Shown piece by piece: positions 1-12,499 of a DNA stretch of 64,000 nucleotides. The DNA is taken from contig JAODTK010004765.1 in NCBI GenBank assembly GCA_026419785.1, positions 124,001-188,000 on the forward strand, in the 5' to 3' direction. The notes below the pieces were generated by a model, which searched no databases, was not told the origin of the DNA, and worked only from the letters and a program-made list of their open reading frames with translations. A program made the translations under genes and the position numbers. Each line of letters opens with the position of its first letter. Positions within the stretch are counted from its first letter, which is position 1. The DNA comes from Sclerodactyla briareus. Its lineage: Eukaryota > Echinodermata > Holothuroidea > Dendrochirotida > Sclerodactylidae.

Positions 1-487
1 TATCCTTTCCATCGAGAGCGAGGATGTAGTATGATCACTTGATATAGATGGACCCAATCGACATGGTTGCTGAACAAATGGTCAGGCTCAGTGAATTCAA
101 GCTAGCCTTCCAGGTGCTCTCCGAACTTGGAATACCATTGTCCACAGGGTTACGCCACGGGGGAAGTATACATGTTATGTTAATTGGACATGGTCATTTG
201 GTCTTATTGTCCTTTCAATTATAGCATGCACACATGTGTTCATGCTGTGCCAGTAAGACAGTTCAAGGGGACCAAAAATGTGTATATGAACGCAGATTTT
301 CACCCAAAACCTCAGTCGATACAAATCACCACGAAATATTCCACATGGCTTAGATTGCACAAGAGGAGTCTTGTGAACCCCAGCGCCCTGGATTATTCCG
401 CGCTCCGCGCTCGTGATGGCGCTGCGCGCAATAGGTTGATTTTCCGCAGCAGCCAGGGGGCCTTCCTTCCCTGGGACGCTGCCCCCC
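1..487. other. Unassigned flank, no gene seen
   Basis: No coding domain, RNA gene or recognisable repeat boundary is visible here. Overlapping open frames on both strands around 180-690 look like chance frames, made longer by the C/G-rich tract near 480-580. Confidence 0.5.
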
Positions 488-495
488 CCATGATC

Positions 496-1441
496 CAGTG
501 GGTCGCCAAGGGGGGGGGGCAGGGGGGCACGTGCCCCCTCGAAACCTTGTGCCCCCCGTTGTTCTCCCCCCCCTCCAAATGAGATTTGTGATTTTCGAAA
601 AAAAAAACTCATAGTCAGGTATTCGACTACCAATTTAATTAGATTATTTTTTTTTTTTTTATCCAGGGCAAAACACAAGAAAAATATCACAGTAGTGGAT
701 TTGTCCCTGCTTTGCCGTCATCTCCGCACACCTATGAAAATTAACCTCATTGGCCACCTAACTCATACATATCTGAGAGGTTAAATACTGATATTATACA
801 ACAACATTCTCACTGACCCTGAAAACTACAGTCGACCTCTTTTTTTATTAATGAACATTTTTAAGGGGGCCCTTCCCAGGGGCTGGTTCGCCTCTTTGAC
901 CACGCGCGATTTGGGAATGCCAGTAGCTTAGGCTAATTAGACTGCTTCGATTTTCAACGCATGTTTCCTCCAGGTAACTGCTACGGACGTCATATCATAG
1001 TTGGACAGTAGACTTGAAGATAGCTGAATGTCCCAAAATTTTGGTGAGATCCTGTTTCTCCAGATGTGCCCCCGGTAAAACCAAAAAAATTGCGCGCTTG
1101 CGCGCCCTGTTGAATAGTAGTGTGGAGCACAAATTATTGAACATTCTTGCCAAAAACTCTGGGCAGCGAAAGGACCGAGGGTCTGACAAATGTTAACATT
1201 TTCAACCGATACAGAATGTGTGATCACAAAATGCCCAGATTGTGAAGGCTTTGTACATGCAGCCTAAAAGGTTCGGGAAAGGTCTTTCCGGCCATCTGGG
1301 GTGCTTGCCCAACCGAAAAATGGGGGATGCTCCGCGCCAACAATGGTGGCGCTCGCGTAAGATGGATCTTGTGCCCCCCACCCCCACAAAATGTCTGTGC
1401 CCCCCCCCCCCCAAAGTTAGAAAAGTTTGGTGACGCCACTG
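496..1441. mobile_element. Nonautonomous hAT-like element with TIRs and 8-bp target duplication
   Basis: The left end reads CAGTGGGTCGCCAAG (496-510). The right end is its inverted counterpart, TTGGTGACGCCACTG (1427-1441). The flanks are ccatgatc (488-495) and ccgtgatc (1442-1449), an 8-bp duplication with one mismatch, as expected for hAT transposons. Long G or C runs follow both ends. The interior has no transposase. A related right half, including the GACGCCACT end, is at 43,780-44,149. Superfamily rests on TIR and duplication length, so it is inference. Confidence 0.65.
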
Positions 1442-1449
1442 CCGTGATC

Positions 1450-1944
1450 GCCGACCTTGGTACCATTGAAAGGGAAAATCGAACTGCCATTGATTTGTGT
1501 GAGCCACTTCCTATCCAACAAGAGTCCCATAAGAATATCTTTTCCACTCCGTCGTCTCTGGTTTTTTTCGGTCGGGCTCAATCCAATTGATTTCCCCGAG
1601 TAGTTGATTTCCCCCCCGACTACCTAAACATGTGGGTCCATGCCCCTTGGACACGCTACTGGTTTCTACAGCAACGCGTGAAATGCGGCTATGGTAAGCA
1701 GATGCAGCAACGCAACGCACACATCGCACATTAGCGTTAAATATTTTTTGCGCGTGAGCTGAAAGATCTGAGGAATATGCAGGCCCATCAATAGCACGGG
1801 GAAACACATGGAGCTATTATATTATGACACCCATTGAAGATGTTTCAACGTTTGCTTCTATTGGTGACACATGGGCCATGAGACAGCAGTGGATGGTGTC
1901 AGCGTGGCGAGAGCATAACCATCTTCAACGGGCACACAAAAGTG
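1450..1944. other. Unassigned interval
   Basis: Mixed-composition sequence between the hAT-like element and the first array. No conserved protein, RNA or repeat unit was recognised. Confidence 0.4.
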
Positions 1945-4180
1945 GCATGGAGCGTACAGGAACCCTATGTTTTTTTTGGTTCGAAACGAATCCGGGGCAA
2001 TTTCGGGCTCCAAAATATAACACAGTTCGTAAAAATTGATATTTCAAGCCAATTTGGCGTGTCAATCATGATAACTCGACCACACCTGGATGGATGAACT
2101 TCATCTTTAGTATGTGAGTTCCCCATGATGATTTCCGGAACCCCTATTGTTTTCGGGTCAGGTCAGAGGTCATCTTAGTCCCCAGAGGTCAAGTCTGGAA
2201 ATGCTCGTAACCACGATAATTCCCAGAATGGTTGGTATGGTCAGGTTGGAATTTGATTGTGTAGCTATTTTAGATAGTAAATGACCCCTATTTTATTTGG
2301 TTCGATCGGTGGCAGTTTGCTCAAAAATAGACATTTGTGAAAAATGGATAATTTAGCCAATTGTTGGCTTGTACTCATGATAACTCGACCCACCTGGATG
2401 GATGAAACTCAGTTGGTATGTGATTCCCCCATGATAGTACACGAAAACCCTATCATTTTTTGGGTCCGTTCAACTAAATGGCTCTGAGGTCAATAGAGGT
2501 CAAAGTTCTGAAATGCTCGTAAACACAATTAGTTCCAGAATGGTTGTATGCAGGGTTGGAAATTTGAGTGGTAGCTAGTATAGAGAGTACTGAACCCCTT
2601 GTTTTTTGGTTCGATCGGTGAATTTTTCTCAAAAATAGAAAGTTCGTGAAAAATGGATAATTTTAGCAATTTTGTGCTTGTTAATCATGAAACTCGACGA
2701 CCCACCCGGATGGATGAGCCTCATACTTGTATGTGGTTTCCCCATGATAGGTACGTGAACCCTATCATTTTGGGTCAGTTCATGGTCATCTGATGTCAAC
2801 ATAGGGCAAGTTATGAAAATGCTCGTAACCACGATACTCCAGAATTGTTGGTAGGTCGAGGTTGGAATTTGATGTGTAGCGTATTTATAGATAGTACTGA
2901 ACCCCTTTTTGTTTTTGGTTCTATCGGTTGAACTTTGTTCGAAAATAGATAGTTTGTGAAAATTGGATAATTTAGCCAATTTTGGCTTGTGAATCCATGA
3001 TAACTCAATCACTTGGATGGTGAAGCTCATACTTGGTAAGTGAGTTCCCCATGATAGGTACGTTACCCATCATTTTTTCGTGTCGTTCAATGGTCATCTG
3101 AGGTCAACAGAGGTCAAAGTATTAAAATCTTGTTACCACGATATGTCCAGAAGGGTAGTTATGGTCAGGTTGGAATGTTTGGTGTGTAGCTTTTTATGGA
3201 AAGTACCTGAACCCCCTATGTTTTTTGGTTGCGATCGTGGGTGCATTTTGGTCAAAAATAGAGAGTGTGTGAAAAATGTATAATTTTAGCCAATTTTTGC
3301 TTGTAATCATGGATCACTCATCCACCTGGATGGATGAAGCCTCATCACTGGTCTGTGATTTCCCCCATGATATGTAGCATTAAACGTATCATTTTGGGTC
3401 AGTTCAATGTCCCTACTGCGGTCAACAAGGTCAAAGTATGAAAATCTTGTAAACACGATATGTCCGAATGGTAGGTATTGTCAGGTTTGGAATTTGGTGG
3501 TGTAGCTTTCTTATTGAGAACAGGAACCTATTGTTTCTAGTTCGATCGGGGAAATTTCGTCTCAAGAATAAAAAGTTCGTGAAAAATTGATATTTTAGCC
3601 AATTTTGGCTTTAATCATATACCGTACCCCGCCTTGAATTGATGGGCTCATCCTGGCCTGTGTGTTCCCATGATAGGTACATGAACCCATCCATTTTGGG
3701 GGTCAGGTCAATTGTCATCTGCGGTCAAACGAATGTCAAGTATGAACATGCTTTTAAACACTATAAGTCCAAGATGGTTGGGTCTGATCAGGTTGACATT
3801 GGTGTGGTAGCTTTTCTTATGGGGGGCGTGCAGGAACCCTTTTGGTTTTTGTTTTGGTGATTTTTGAGCCAAAAGTAAGATTCGTAAAAAATTGATATTT
3901 CACCATTTTGGCTTGTAATCATGAAACCTCGACCACACTGGCTGGCTGAAGCTCATACTGTGTATATGTGTTCACCATGCTGATTTCCGGAATCCTTTGT
4001 TTTCGGGTCAGGTCAGGGATCTCTGAATTCAACAGTGTCAAGTCTGAAGATCCGTGTAAACCGGTATGCTAATAATTCTTTGTCGCGATCAGGTTGAAAA
4101 TTTTGTTGTAGAATTTTTTATGGCGGACTAAAGACCCCTATTTTTCTTGGTGTAGACCGGGTCATTTTTAACCAGAAAAT
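1945..4180 (+). repeat. Tandem array, ~310-bp unit, plus orientation (about 7 units)
   Basis: The landmark 'ctggatggatga' recurs near 2091, 2394, 2708, 3014, 3327, 3630 and 3945, giving steps of about 303-315 bp. Each unit also carries 'gaaccctattgttttgg', a run of AGGTCA-type half-sites, 'aacacgataagtccagaatgg' split by indels, and 'gtgtagctttcttat'. Copies differ mostly by one-base indels. Confidence 0.85.
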
Positions 4181-4799
4181 CCCGAATGCTTACAAGTCCT
4201 TGACTATTTCAGACAACCGATATGGCCAGACACAAGGACAAATGGAAAATTGTCACACTCTTTATGGGCAACATTATGACACGTCTGGCAATTTCCTGTC
4301 TTGATCAACCAATAGGGTCCCTGTAATCTTGAATAAGGAAGCTACAATCTATTTCACTTAAATTTCAACATCCAACTTGATCAAACCAAACAATCTGAAC
4401 TTTCAACACACTTTTTTTTTTCAACAAGAAATTTTCCAACTTGACCTGTGTTGACCTCTCAGCTAACGATAAAATAATGGGAGCAAATAGCATCTTAGTG
4501 AACCACATACCGCGTTCATGAGGCTCCATCCATCTAGGTGGGGTCCATTTATCACGTTTACAAAGCTGCAATATGCAAAAATGTCACTCTCTTCTCGGCT
4601 GCCTAACAGCAGGATACCTTTGCCTTTTGCATGAGATATGCCACACACCTAATTCCAACCGGATCAGACCAAACATACTTTTAGGTTTACAAGGATTGTT
4701 ATGCCCCAGGCCTGGCCACGGTGATCTCAGCTGGCCTCGTACTGACCCTAAATAACAGGCTTCATGTGCTCAAAATGAAACAGCATACCATTAACTTCA

Positions 4800-6960
4800 T
4801 CCTCCAGGTCGAGTTTTGTGCTCACAAACTGAAATTAGCTGAAATGTTGAATGTTTCAACCGAATTCCCGTTTTTTTTTGATGACCCGGTCGGCCGGTCC
4901 TACCCATGAACCAGAAAGCCAAAATGCTATGATTCCTTTGAAACTGTTTTTTTCTGTCACCCATAGTCCAGACACACGGACAAATGGGAGATATTACCAA
5001 GCTCAGTATGGGCAACATAACGCTGAACAAATTTCCTAATTTTACCAACCAACTAATAGCGTTCCTGTACCGTTGGTAAGAAAGCGACACATTAAATTTC
5101 AAGGTTTACAAACTTTGAACTCTGGTAACCCTTGATGACCTCAGACCGACCCACAACCCTAGGTTCATGTAACTCAACCCTGGGGATCTACTCACAAACC
5201 AGTATGAGCTTCATTAACCGTGCCCTTTCCCAACACAATAGGGTTCATGTACTCCCATGAAATATACCACCTATTTTGAACCTGATCAGACAACCGTTCT
5301 GGACTTACCGGGTTTTCAAGGTTTCAGACTTTGACCTCTGTGACTCATATATACCTCTACCTGAACCCCAAAACATAGGGTTTCCAATTTATTCATCATG
5401 GGGAAAACCCAACCAAGTTATGAGCTTTCAATCCATCCGGTGGTGTCCGAGTTATCGTGTTTACCAAGCCAAAATTGGCCAAATATCGAATTTTACAAAT
5501 TTTCTATTTTTTCGAACCAACATTCCTTCACCTCCCGACCTGAACCAAAACCAATAGTGTTTCCTGTACTCTCCCCATCAAGAAAGCTATATACCTTATT
5601 TCACTTGATCATACCAACCGAGTCTGGACCTATCGTGTTTACAAGTTTTCAGACTTTGACCTCTGGTCCTCAGATGACCTCTGAACCTGACCCAAAAACA
5701 GAGGGTTTCATGTACTCATCATGGGGACACACATCCAAGTATGACTCATCCATCCGGGTGGGCTGTCGAGTTTACGTTGTTACAATGCCAAATTGGTCCA
5801 ACAATCTCAAATTTTCACAATTTCTATTTTCGACCGAAAATTCACACCCTGACCTGAACCAAAACCATAGGGTTCCTGTACTCCTCATAAGAAAAGCCAT
5901 ACACCTAATTTCACTTGCTCAGCCCAACCATTCTGGACTTATCGTGTTTACAAGGTTTCATTCATTCAACTTTGGACCTCTGTGACCTCAGATGACCTCT
6001 GACCTGACCCCAAAACAATAGAGTTCCAGTACTCCATTAATGGGGAACCCACATATTCAGTATGAGCTTCATCCATCCGGGTGGGTCGAGTTATTCGTGT
6101 TTCCACGCCCAAAATTGGCCAAAATATCGAAATTTCATAACAATTTCTATTTTCGAACCAAATTCACTCTCGCCCTTAACCAACAACATAGGGTTCCTGT
6201 AGTCCCCATAAGAAAGCTATATACCTAATTTCAACTTGATCAAACCACCCTTTCTGGACTTAATTGTGGTTTACCGGTTTTTCAGACTTTGACCTCTGGT
6301 GACCTCAATGAACCGCTGACCTGACCCAAAAACCAAAAAAAATAAGGGTTCATGATCTCATCATGGGACCACATACCAAGTATTGAATCCTTCCGATCCC
6401 TCGAGGTGGGGTGTGAGTTAACGCTTGTTTACACAAATCCAAAATTGCCAAAATAACAAATTTTCCCAAATTTTCTATTTCAACGAACATAAAATTCACT
6501 ACCGACCGTGAACCAAAAACAATAGGGTTCCTGTACTCCCCCCATAAGAACTCTATACACCTACTTTCAACTTGATCATACCCCCAACCCCCGTTCTGGA
6601 CTTATCCGTGTTTACAAGGTTTTCAGACTTTGACCTCTGGCGACCTCAATGACCTCTGACCGACCCAAAAACAATGGTTCATGTACTCTTCATGGGAACC
6701 CACCTCCAGTAAAAGCCTGACCTCTTCAGACCTGAATCACGGTTATCGTGTTTACAAGCTGGGCTTCAACACACACATACACACACACATACACACACAC
6801 CACGCACACACACGGACGTGACACTCGCCTAGATTCCTCTGACTTCTTCAAGAATCAAAATAGGGTTCCTGTAGTCCCATAAGAAAGCTACACAACCAAA
6901 TTCCCACCTGAATCATCCACCACATTGTACCTATCGTATTTCCAATCATTATATTGATCT
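4800..6960 (-). repeat. Tandem array of the same ~310-bp unit, opposite orientation
   Basis: The reverse-complement landmark 'cttcatccatccgggtgg' recurs near 5208, 5422, 5743, 6064 and 6386, about 320 bp apart in the clean stretch. 'TGACCTCTG' half-site strings recur with it. Near the outer end an (AC)n tract (6,768-6,815) precedes 'gcctagattcctctgacttcttcaag'. That terminal motif recurs, inverted or direct, at other copies (for example 11,075-11,105 and 58,308-58,330). Confidence 0.82.
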
Positions 6961-8452
6961 GCTGCAGCGCCATGAAAAGGGGGAAGTGTTGTAGCAATAC
7001 GGTTAGTATAGTTTACATTGTCAATGAGATACCGGTAAGCTTAAGTTTTGGGAATTGTGCATATATCATGCATGGTCATCTCATTGTCTCAAGAAGCCCC
7101 CCAATCATTTCAACGAAATAACCTGACCGCGATTGCCTTTCTTCTTCTTCCGTGGGTATTACACATTCATTTTAATCCCCCGAATAATGCAAAGGCAAGT
7201 CGGCCATTGACATTCCTCATATTGACTGGGATTTTACCCATAATTCTGGGTATTTGCGATGAGGATTTAACAAAAGATCCGCACAGACATTGGTCCTAAC
7301 GAGACGGATCGTCAATCCCCTCTCAGACTGCAGGTCAGCACGTACATTCATCTCTGGCGTGCCATTACTCTGCACAACTCAACAGAGAGAGTTTGTTGTG
7401 GGCTACAGATTATCTCGTCCACCCGCCCGTTCGTGTGAGTCACCCATCTATCTTTTACACTACTCGGATCGGACCACTCCTAGTTTGCCCTCCAGGGTCT
7501 TTATTCCTATCTGACCGCTGGTTGTTTCTGTAAGATGTTTCGGTTACCTTAGATTAGTTTGTCTCCCCTGTTGCTCCAGATGGGGCCTGTCCTCGGCGGC
7601 TGTATACGTTTTCTTCCTCTCGAAGACTTCTTGCTTGGGAGCTCCGCGTTCACCTTCAGCGTACAGCAATTTCAGCAGCGTCTCCAGGAACTAAACCAAC
7701 TCTCGAATGTGCGTACCCTGGATGTCTAAACCACCGAAATCCGCTCACCCCACCCCTTGTCCGCTCTCGCAGCCATATCCCTAACCCTAATTCCAACCCA
7801 GGACAAAATGCCATTTAGAAAATGGACTTAATTACTGGTTCATGGTTCGTAAAGGAGTCTAAACAAGAACGTCTTTTTTCCCCGACATGTTCCCCTTACA
7901 AATTGTGGGCATCACCATGATGATTCGGCTACATCAAACCGCTGCAGTAAGATTGTGTGGTTGTCACATAAACCACCCCTTGACAAAACGAACCAATCCC
8001 CTGCAATATTTACTACCCGCAAGAGATGCTTGTCGCTTTTGACGAAGGTCAAAAAGTCATGTGAGGCAATGGGGGGTGCGGTAAAATACTGAGAAAAAAA
8101 AGAATGACTGAAAAATAATCTTGAAGAGGATGGTACGTTACGATATCCATCACCAAGTAGGTCCAACGTTCCATTCAGTGTGGGAAGTACCAGCGACCGT
8201 AACCTGAGTCGGCAGACTGCAGGCAAGGCAATTGATGAGGATACACTCTAGGTCGAAATTTATCACTCATATAAGTAACTGGTGTGGGTCAAAGCAGGTA
8301 GATTGAATGAAGTGGGCTAGTTTCTTTGAATCGGACGACCAACATCATCAACAAGTGTAAGAAAAAATAATCTCCTTTTTGGGGGTATATGTGTGGGAAA
8401 GAGAGTGCAATTCTGCATACCGGCCTATATATTGTCAATTGCATCCTTCCGC
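6961..8452. other. Unassigned interval
   Basis: No recognised repeat and no conserved coding region. Short open frames at 7,048-7,514 and 7,912-8,226 show no domain or motif I recognise. The CCCTAACCCTAA near 7,783 is only two telomere-like units. Confidence 0.45.
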
Positions 8453-8457
8453 TACCG

Positions 8458-8730
8458 GTCCCCCTGGACAAGGTGAGTCAATGTCAGTACCTCTGTTCAA
8501 TAGCATGGTGTCTCACATGATAGTCATTGTACATATGTCGTTAATCACTAATGTGCCTGAGGGGTAAGTCATTGCCGTCAATCGTTCAATCTTACAGCAT
8601 AGTAATCTGTGGTCTTTTAAGTGACTGTGGTGTATCAATTTTTTTAATTTTTCAGGCACAAAAGTGACTGAGGGGTGGATCATGTTGTTGAACCACCTAA
8701 ATGCAATGACTCACCTTGTCTGGGGTACAG
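8458..8730. mobile_element. Short TIR element (MITE-like)
   Basis: The left end contains GGACAAGGTGAGTCA (about 8,466-8,480). The right end contains the inverted form TGACTCACCTTGTCT (about 8,707-8,721), each flanked by a CCCC/GGGG block. The ~270-bp interior is AT-rich and non-coding. A lone copy of the outer motif 'cctggggtacagggt' also occurs near 9,205. Superfamily unknown. Confidence 0.5.
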
Positions 8731-10619
8731 GGTGAGCATGAATTGACAAGTACATACTGTTCAAAATACTTGGCTCAATAGCCCATTTTTACTAGTCCAT
8801 CAAATGTCTTATTGGCTCATTTTTAGGGTCAAGCACAAGGCTTTCATCACATATTCCCTCCTACATGGTGGGGTATATGGCCCACCCCATGCAGCACCTC
8901 CCATAACATATATTGCTGTCATGCTAATAATACAAAAATGATAGAACAGACCAGATCTTTGCAATTTTTTCTAGTGTTGATATAAATATATATATATAAT
9001 ATATAGAGCCCATGGTAGACATTTCTGAATTATGTGGCTCATTCAATGTCGATCCAGTAAGACTTATGGCCAATTGTTTAAATGTGATTATCCCGTCAAC
9101 CACTTTTCACAAATAGCCACATCATGTGACTGTCAACACCAGATAGATAGGCACTGGTGAAGCAGAGAGATTTTTTATAGACTCAATCCCCTACCCATTT
9201 CTGCCTGGGGTACAGGGTAATACCCTCACTTTTTGCTCAATATCGAAAAATGCACAAATTTTGTGCCCTTCCTCACTTTCGAAGCTTCCTTGGACCCTCG
9301 CTTTTCTTCTTCCTCCCAACTCACTTCCCTCTCTCAGCTTTTACACACACCATAGTTAATCCTCTCATTAGGGCTTATCTATAAATAGGTAATAATACCC
9401 AATAACCAGTCAGCCTGTAAGTAATTACATCCTGGAAGTGTGCTTAGAGAGAGTGTTTACTTTTAATGTAAGAATCAGATAACGTACTGATTGCACCCGA
9501 GAATGATTGATTACAACTGCCTCTGATTCCAGTCCTCTGAGCAGTGCCAGTGCCAGGGAACCATTTTCCCACTGAACTGCTGAATGTTGACAGGCTTCAA
9601 AAGTTTATCGGTGTTTACAGCTCACAGTTCACACACACAACTTAAGAGATTAATCCTTTGGGGATTTGGGGCCAGAACCAATGTTGACGAGCCAAACTAA
9701 GGGCTTATTATAGTATACACACACAATGCAGGCAGTGGTTGAAGAGGAATTGTGGCCCAGCCATAGGTGTTCTAATTGAATTCAGGACATTTCCTGTGTG
9801 CTTTTCTCTGTTATAACTAGTGCAATGGGGAATTTGAGATAATATCACCGTTTTCAATTATTGTAAAGCAAAGGGCCAAACTTGGCATTCCCGGGTCCTG
9901 GTAGTACATATAACTAGGGGCCTATGGAACAAATGCCATGTTTGTCCCCCCCCCCTTGCACCCTCCCATTGATATCCATGGTTACTAATCCCACTTTCGT
10001 ACCTTCCCTTGAGAAATGCAACTAGTTAAATTTAAAATTAACACTAAATGAGAGGAAGTATACATAAGAAGAGACCGTTTTGGCCTTGCAATTAGGAATT
10101 TGTCAAAATGCAGTGCTGCAGGCTTCAATAGGGCTACATGTTCTCATTGTTCATGATCCCCCCCGGCTGGCCCAGGCCTGGGGGGGGGGGGGGTGCATGC
10201 AAGACCAAAATTACCACCCCACCCGTAGCAACACCACTATTAATCAGGAGGTACATTAGGCTGGTCACGGGTGCTAGTCCAATATTCAAACTATCAGGGA
10301 TAAATAATAGCTGAAATTCAAGCTTTGTACTGTCCTCCACTGGGGAAATATATGTATTGGGGAGGGGGTGGAAGCAACCCGATTTTATGAAGGGGCAACA
10401 CTACACTGTAGTATTCATAATATCACACTAAATGCTGACGAGCATATTGTCAAATGCACATTTCTCCACATTTCTGTTTTATCTGTTTGACCTTCCACAT
10501 TCAGAGATAGCTTTTGATAATAGTATCGTAGTATGGTAGTGTCCTTGACTTTTTTGTTTGTTTAACAAGAAAGCATCTGGCCAACACAAAAAAAAGCATG
10601 CAAAATCACAGGTCAAGAG
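8731..10619. other. AT-rich unassigned DNA
   Basis: No gene or clear repeat boundary seen. It includes a short (TA)n stretch near 8,980-9,003, and C-rich/G-rich runs at 9,946-9,956 and 10,180-10,193. Confidence 0.45.
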
Positions 10620-11110
10620 GTTTAAAATGAGGTCAAGTCGCGTCACCAGAAGTATGTCACCCAGACGAACAAAACTTTCTAGACGACAGTTCTCCAAAAT
10701 GTTTCGTGCCGAGATATAGACGGTTTCCGGTGGTGACCTTGAATGACCTTGACCCGACACCAAAAACAAGGGTTCATCCTCACCATACAGCTACCCACAT
10801 ACCCAATTTGAACTGATTGATTACTGCGTCGTAGATATCGTGTTGACAATCTTTTTGAACTTAGCCCTCTCGTGACTTAAATCAACTTGAACGGGCACCC
10901 CAAAACCATAGGGGATCCTCCCAGCAATGTGCAAACCACATACATAATTTGAACTTGATATCAGTGACGTATGTCGATATGTGCTGGTGTGGACAAGGGG
11001 TGTCACACACGTACACACGCACACGCACACGCCACACACAGACACACACACACCACATATGCACGGTGTGCATGACTGCATAGATTCCTGTTGCCTTCGG
11101 CAAGGAAATA
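10620..11110 (-). repeat. Diverged fragment of the ~310-bp-unit family with AC microsatellite
   Basis: Contains 'ggtgaccttgaatgaccttgacc', 'caaaaacaagggttcat', 'tcgtgttgacaa' and 'gggatcctcccag'. These line up with the minus-orientation unit at 4,800-6,960. It ends with an (AC)n tract (11,000-11,060) followed by 'gcatgactgcatagattcctg...cttcggcaag'. That is the same order of terminal motifs as at 6,768-6,850, so this is probably an element end. Confidence 0.6.
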
Positions 11111-11269
11111 AAGGCATTGAATTGGATTGGTCATGGCGCGAAGAAGAGCTTGTAAACCATTTTTCATCGAATGTCGAATCATTGAAAATCAATCATGTGC
11201 ATTCGGTCAAAATTTTTAGCTGACGAAAGCAGTGAGAATTGAGGGATTTTTTTATGATGTTGAAGAACG

Positions 11270-11560
11270 AAGAGGAAAGAAACGTGAAAATATTTGGTTC
11301 AAACACAATAAAAATTGTCAAACTGAACAAAAATTTATTTTCAGACATTAAATTTTTTGGGTCTCAACTGTTAAAAAACACCATTGTTGTCAAACTGAAA
11401 ATAAAATGCTATGCCCAAAATCACAAACATTACTGTCAAACGATGTAAATCAAATTTTCATCATCAACAAATATTGTCAAACCTAGAAGAAAAAATATTG
11501 CCAAAACATAAAATTATGTGTCAATTGATTAAAAAAATTGTAAAACTGACAGTCCATTGG
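11270..11560. repeat. AT-rich imperfect repeat with ATTGTCAAACTGA core
   Basis: The core 'attgtcaaactgaa' or close variants recurs about every 45-65 bp (near 11,316, 11,384, 11,430, 11,476 and 11,550). It is too irregular to define a strict period. No coding potential. Confidence 0.45.
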
Positions 11561-11564
11561 GAAC

Positions 11565-12495
11565 GATTGTAACTAAAATGTTACGTTCGCGAAAGCGAAG
11601 ACTTGTTCCAGTATTTGAAGCTATCACTAGAATGATTAGAGCCTTATGATTTCTTCGATTCAGCACAATAGAATAGAAAAACTCGGACCCATGAAGAATT
11701 GTTACAGTTATTACTGTAAGCTAATCGGATGGAACCACGGGATTTCGATTTAACGACAACATGGACTATGGGAGCCGGCACCGGGGACGAAGGAAAGGAA
11801 AGGGAGGTCGGTCTTTTTCCTCGTTGTACCGATCCACCACGCCATAGCAGCGCGTACCCCCCAAATCGGTAAAAGCAGAACAAAAAACAACCGTATTTTC
11901 TCCAGAAGCTAGGGCCAAACTCGGGAAGAACAAACAACTGGTTTGTGCTGCGAAAGGAATATGCGTTTTGCGGCATGGTAAAAGTAAACGAAAATAGGGG
12001 ACTTAGGGATGAATGAAATCATTTCAATTTTTGGGATACGAGGGTTTTGGGGGTTATTCATTATCGTTCGTTTGACGCTTACAAAATTCCAAAGTGCATG
12101 TTTTACATTGACTTTGCATTACAGGGTATCCTGCGGTTCCCCGTGATGTCACAAGGCAAATTTTCGATATTGATTGCGCCCGTATCGTCTCATTAGAATC
12201 GGCTGAAATTCGGTCTAAAGGTTTGGGCTGCCCTAATTGTGATTAAAATAACATATCATCAATATAAAAATGCCATTGGCATAATTCTATTGTTTCTACA
12301 CAGACCGGTTGAGTTTCGGTAATCAGTTTGAAAATCACCGGTCAGAGGAAGGAAGGAAACAATGGTTGCTGTGGTTTTCGGGTACAAAATAGAGCCGCTT
12401 ATACGATGAAGCAACATGAGTATTGTTCAGACCCTTCAAATGTTATACATCCCGTGATCCTGTGACACTCAAAAGGTTGTATGAATTTCAACACG
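11565..12495. other. Unassigned interval
   Basis: No recognised domain, RNA or repeat. The minus-strand open frame at 11,644-11,976 has no motif I can assign. Confidence 0.4.
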
Positions 12496-12499
12496 AATG

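Larger units (their letters stand above)
1945..6960. mobile_element. Foldback element, locus 1: two opposed arrays of a ~310-bp unit
   Basis: From about 1,945 to 4,180 one unit repeats head to tail on the plus strand. From about 4,800 to 6,960 the reverse complement of the same unit repeats. The two arrays face each other across a central spacer near 4,150-4,800. Locus 2 (27,960-30,200) has the same architecture and closely similar spacer sequence, for example 'cgtctggca...cttgatcaaccaatagggt'. This argues for one mobile unit and against two chance arrays. No transposase was found. It resembles foldback transposons with subterminal tandem repeats; the family assignment is open. Confidence 0.6.

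Noticed and set aside
184..690. ORFs of 132 and 171 codons near the left edge
   Set aside because: They overlap on opposite strands and depend on homopolymer runs and the hAT-like terminus; no domain is visible.
7775..7790. Interstitial telomere repeat
   Set aside because: Only two CCCTAA units followed by non-telomeric sequence; expected by chance.
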